Origin: Pelecanus crispus
Taxonomy: Eukaryota > Chordata > Aves > Pelecaniformes > Pelecanidae
Direction of reading: 5' to 3'
Length of the DNA: 64,000 nucleotides
Assembly: GCF_030463565.1 (NCBI RefSeq)
Contig: NC_134661.1
Span: 7,340,542 to 7,404,541 of the forward strand
The number at the start of each line of letters is the position of its first letter. Within the stretch, counting starts at the first letter, position 1. A program made the position numbers and the translations under genes. Positions 63,721-64,000 of the stretch are shown in pieces. Under the pieces are notes generated by a model. That model had not been told where the DNA came from. It did no database searches and saw nothing but the letters and a program-made list of their open reading frames with translations.

Positions 63721-64000
63721 AGACAGAGCCAGTCCGGCGGGGCTTTAAAAATCGCATCCTTCCCTCCAGGAATGCTGCGTGAAGCGTATCCCGGCGGCTT
63801 GCTATAAATCAGATTGCAGGGGGAGAGGAGGGGGCAGAAAAAAAAAAAATCACAAAACAAGCGTGTCAAGGAGATGCACGCTTAAAGATTACAGATTAAT
63901 TTAAAGTTGGGGATTAAGTGAATGCTGTCCAAATCTATAGAGGTAACACTCTGACCCAAGCCTCTGCTCTAGATGCAGTCAGAAAAGGGAAGCCGAGGAG
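63336..64000 (+). other. DSCAML1: Start of DSCAML1 intron 1
   Basis: GC-rich island sequence to about 63720, then an AT-rich stretch (63780-63960) with homeobox-type TTAATTTAAAG and GATTAAGTG motifs that may be a regulatory element. No second exon is reached. Confidence 0.6.

Overview
The window looks like bird genomic DNA. Six genes can be placed in the order SMIM35(+), IL10RA(-), TMPRSS13(+), FXYD6(+), FXYD2(+), DSCAML1(+). This is the order and relative orientation known for human 11q23, read in reverse. Coding exons are short, with GT-AG introns. GC content is high, intergenic distances are short, and there is little interspersed repeat. A CR1 LINE 3' tail and a solo LTR of a type widespread in birds both support a bird. 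I cannot name the species.

Layout. 0-3.9 kb: no gene recognised. 3.9-7.6 kb: SMIM35, a four-exon gene for a 90-residue single-pass membrane protein, with an antisense solo LTR in intron 1. 11.6-15.5 kb: IL10RA on the minus strand, seven coding exons, complete, 599 residues, with a (GGGAT)n pentamer array in intron 3. 15.5-26.4 kb: the interval between IL10RA and TMPRSS13, which point away from each other; no gene recognised. 26.5-32.2 kb: TMPRSS13, twelve exons from the cytoplasmic stem to the stop plus a poly(A) signal; the initiating exon was not found. 32.2-38.2 kb: noncoding. 38.2-38.8 kb: a 27-copy minisatellite directly before a CpG island (38.8-39.6 kb) that is probably the FXYD6 promoter. 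46.8-50.5 kb: FXYD6 coding exons and 3' UTR. 51.7-54.3 kb: FXYD2, with an HNF1-like site about 80 bases before the ATG. 57.8-59.0 kb: two more minisatellites and a CR1 tail. 62.7-63.7 kb: CpG island with DSCAML1 coding exon 1; the rest of that gene lies to the right of the window.

Function. The genes are mostly membrane proteins with separate jobs: the IL-10 receptor ligand-binding chain (immune), a type II transmembrane serine protease (epithelial), two FXYD regulators of Na,K-ATPase (ion transport), and a neuronal immunoglobulin-superfamily adhesion molecule. They are neighbours by conserved synteny and not one pathway, except that FXYD6 and FXYD2 are paralogues with identical core exon lengths (39, 75 and 37 nt).

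All gene models were spliced by eye from reading frame, splice consensus and remembered human protein sequences. Comparisons with human proteins are from memory, not from a database search. Most long open frames in this GC-rich window are not genes, and some of the longest are minisatellite or CpG-island artefacts.
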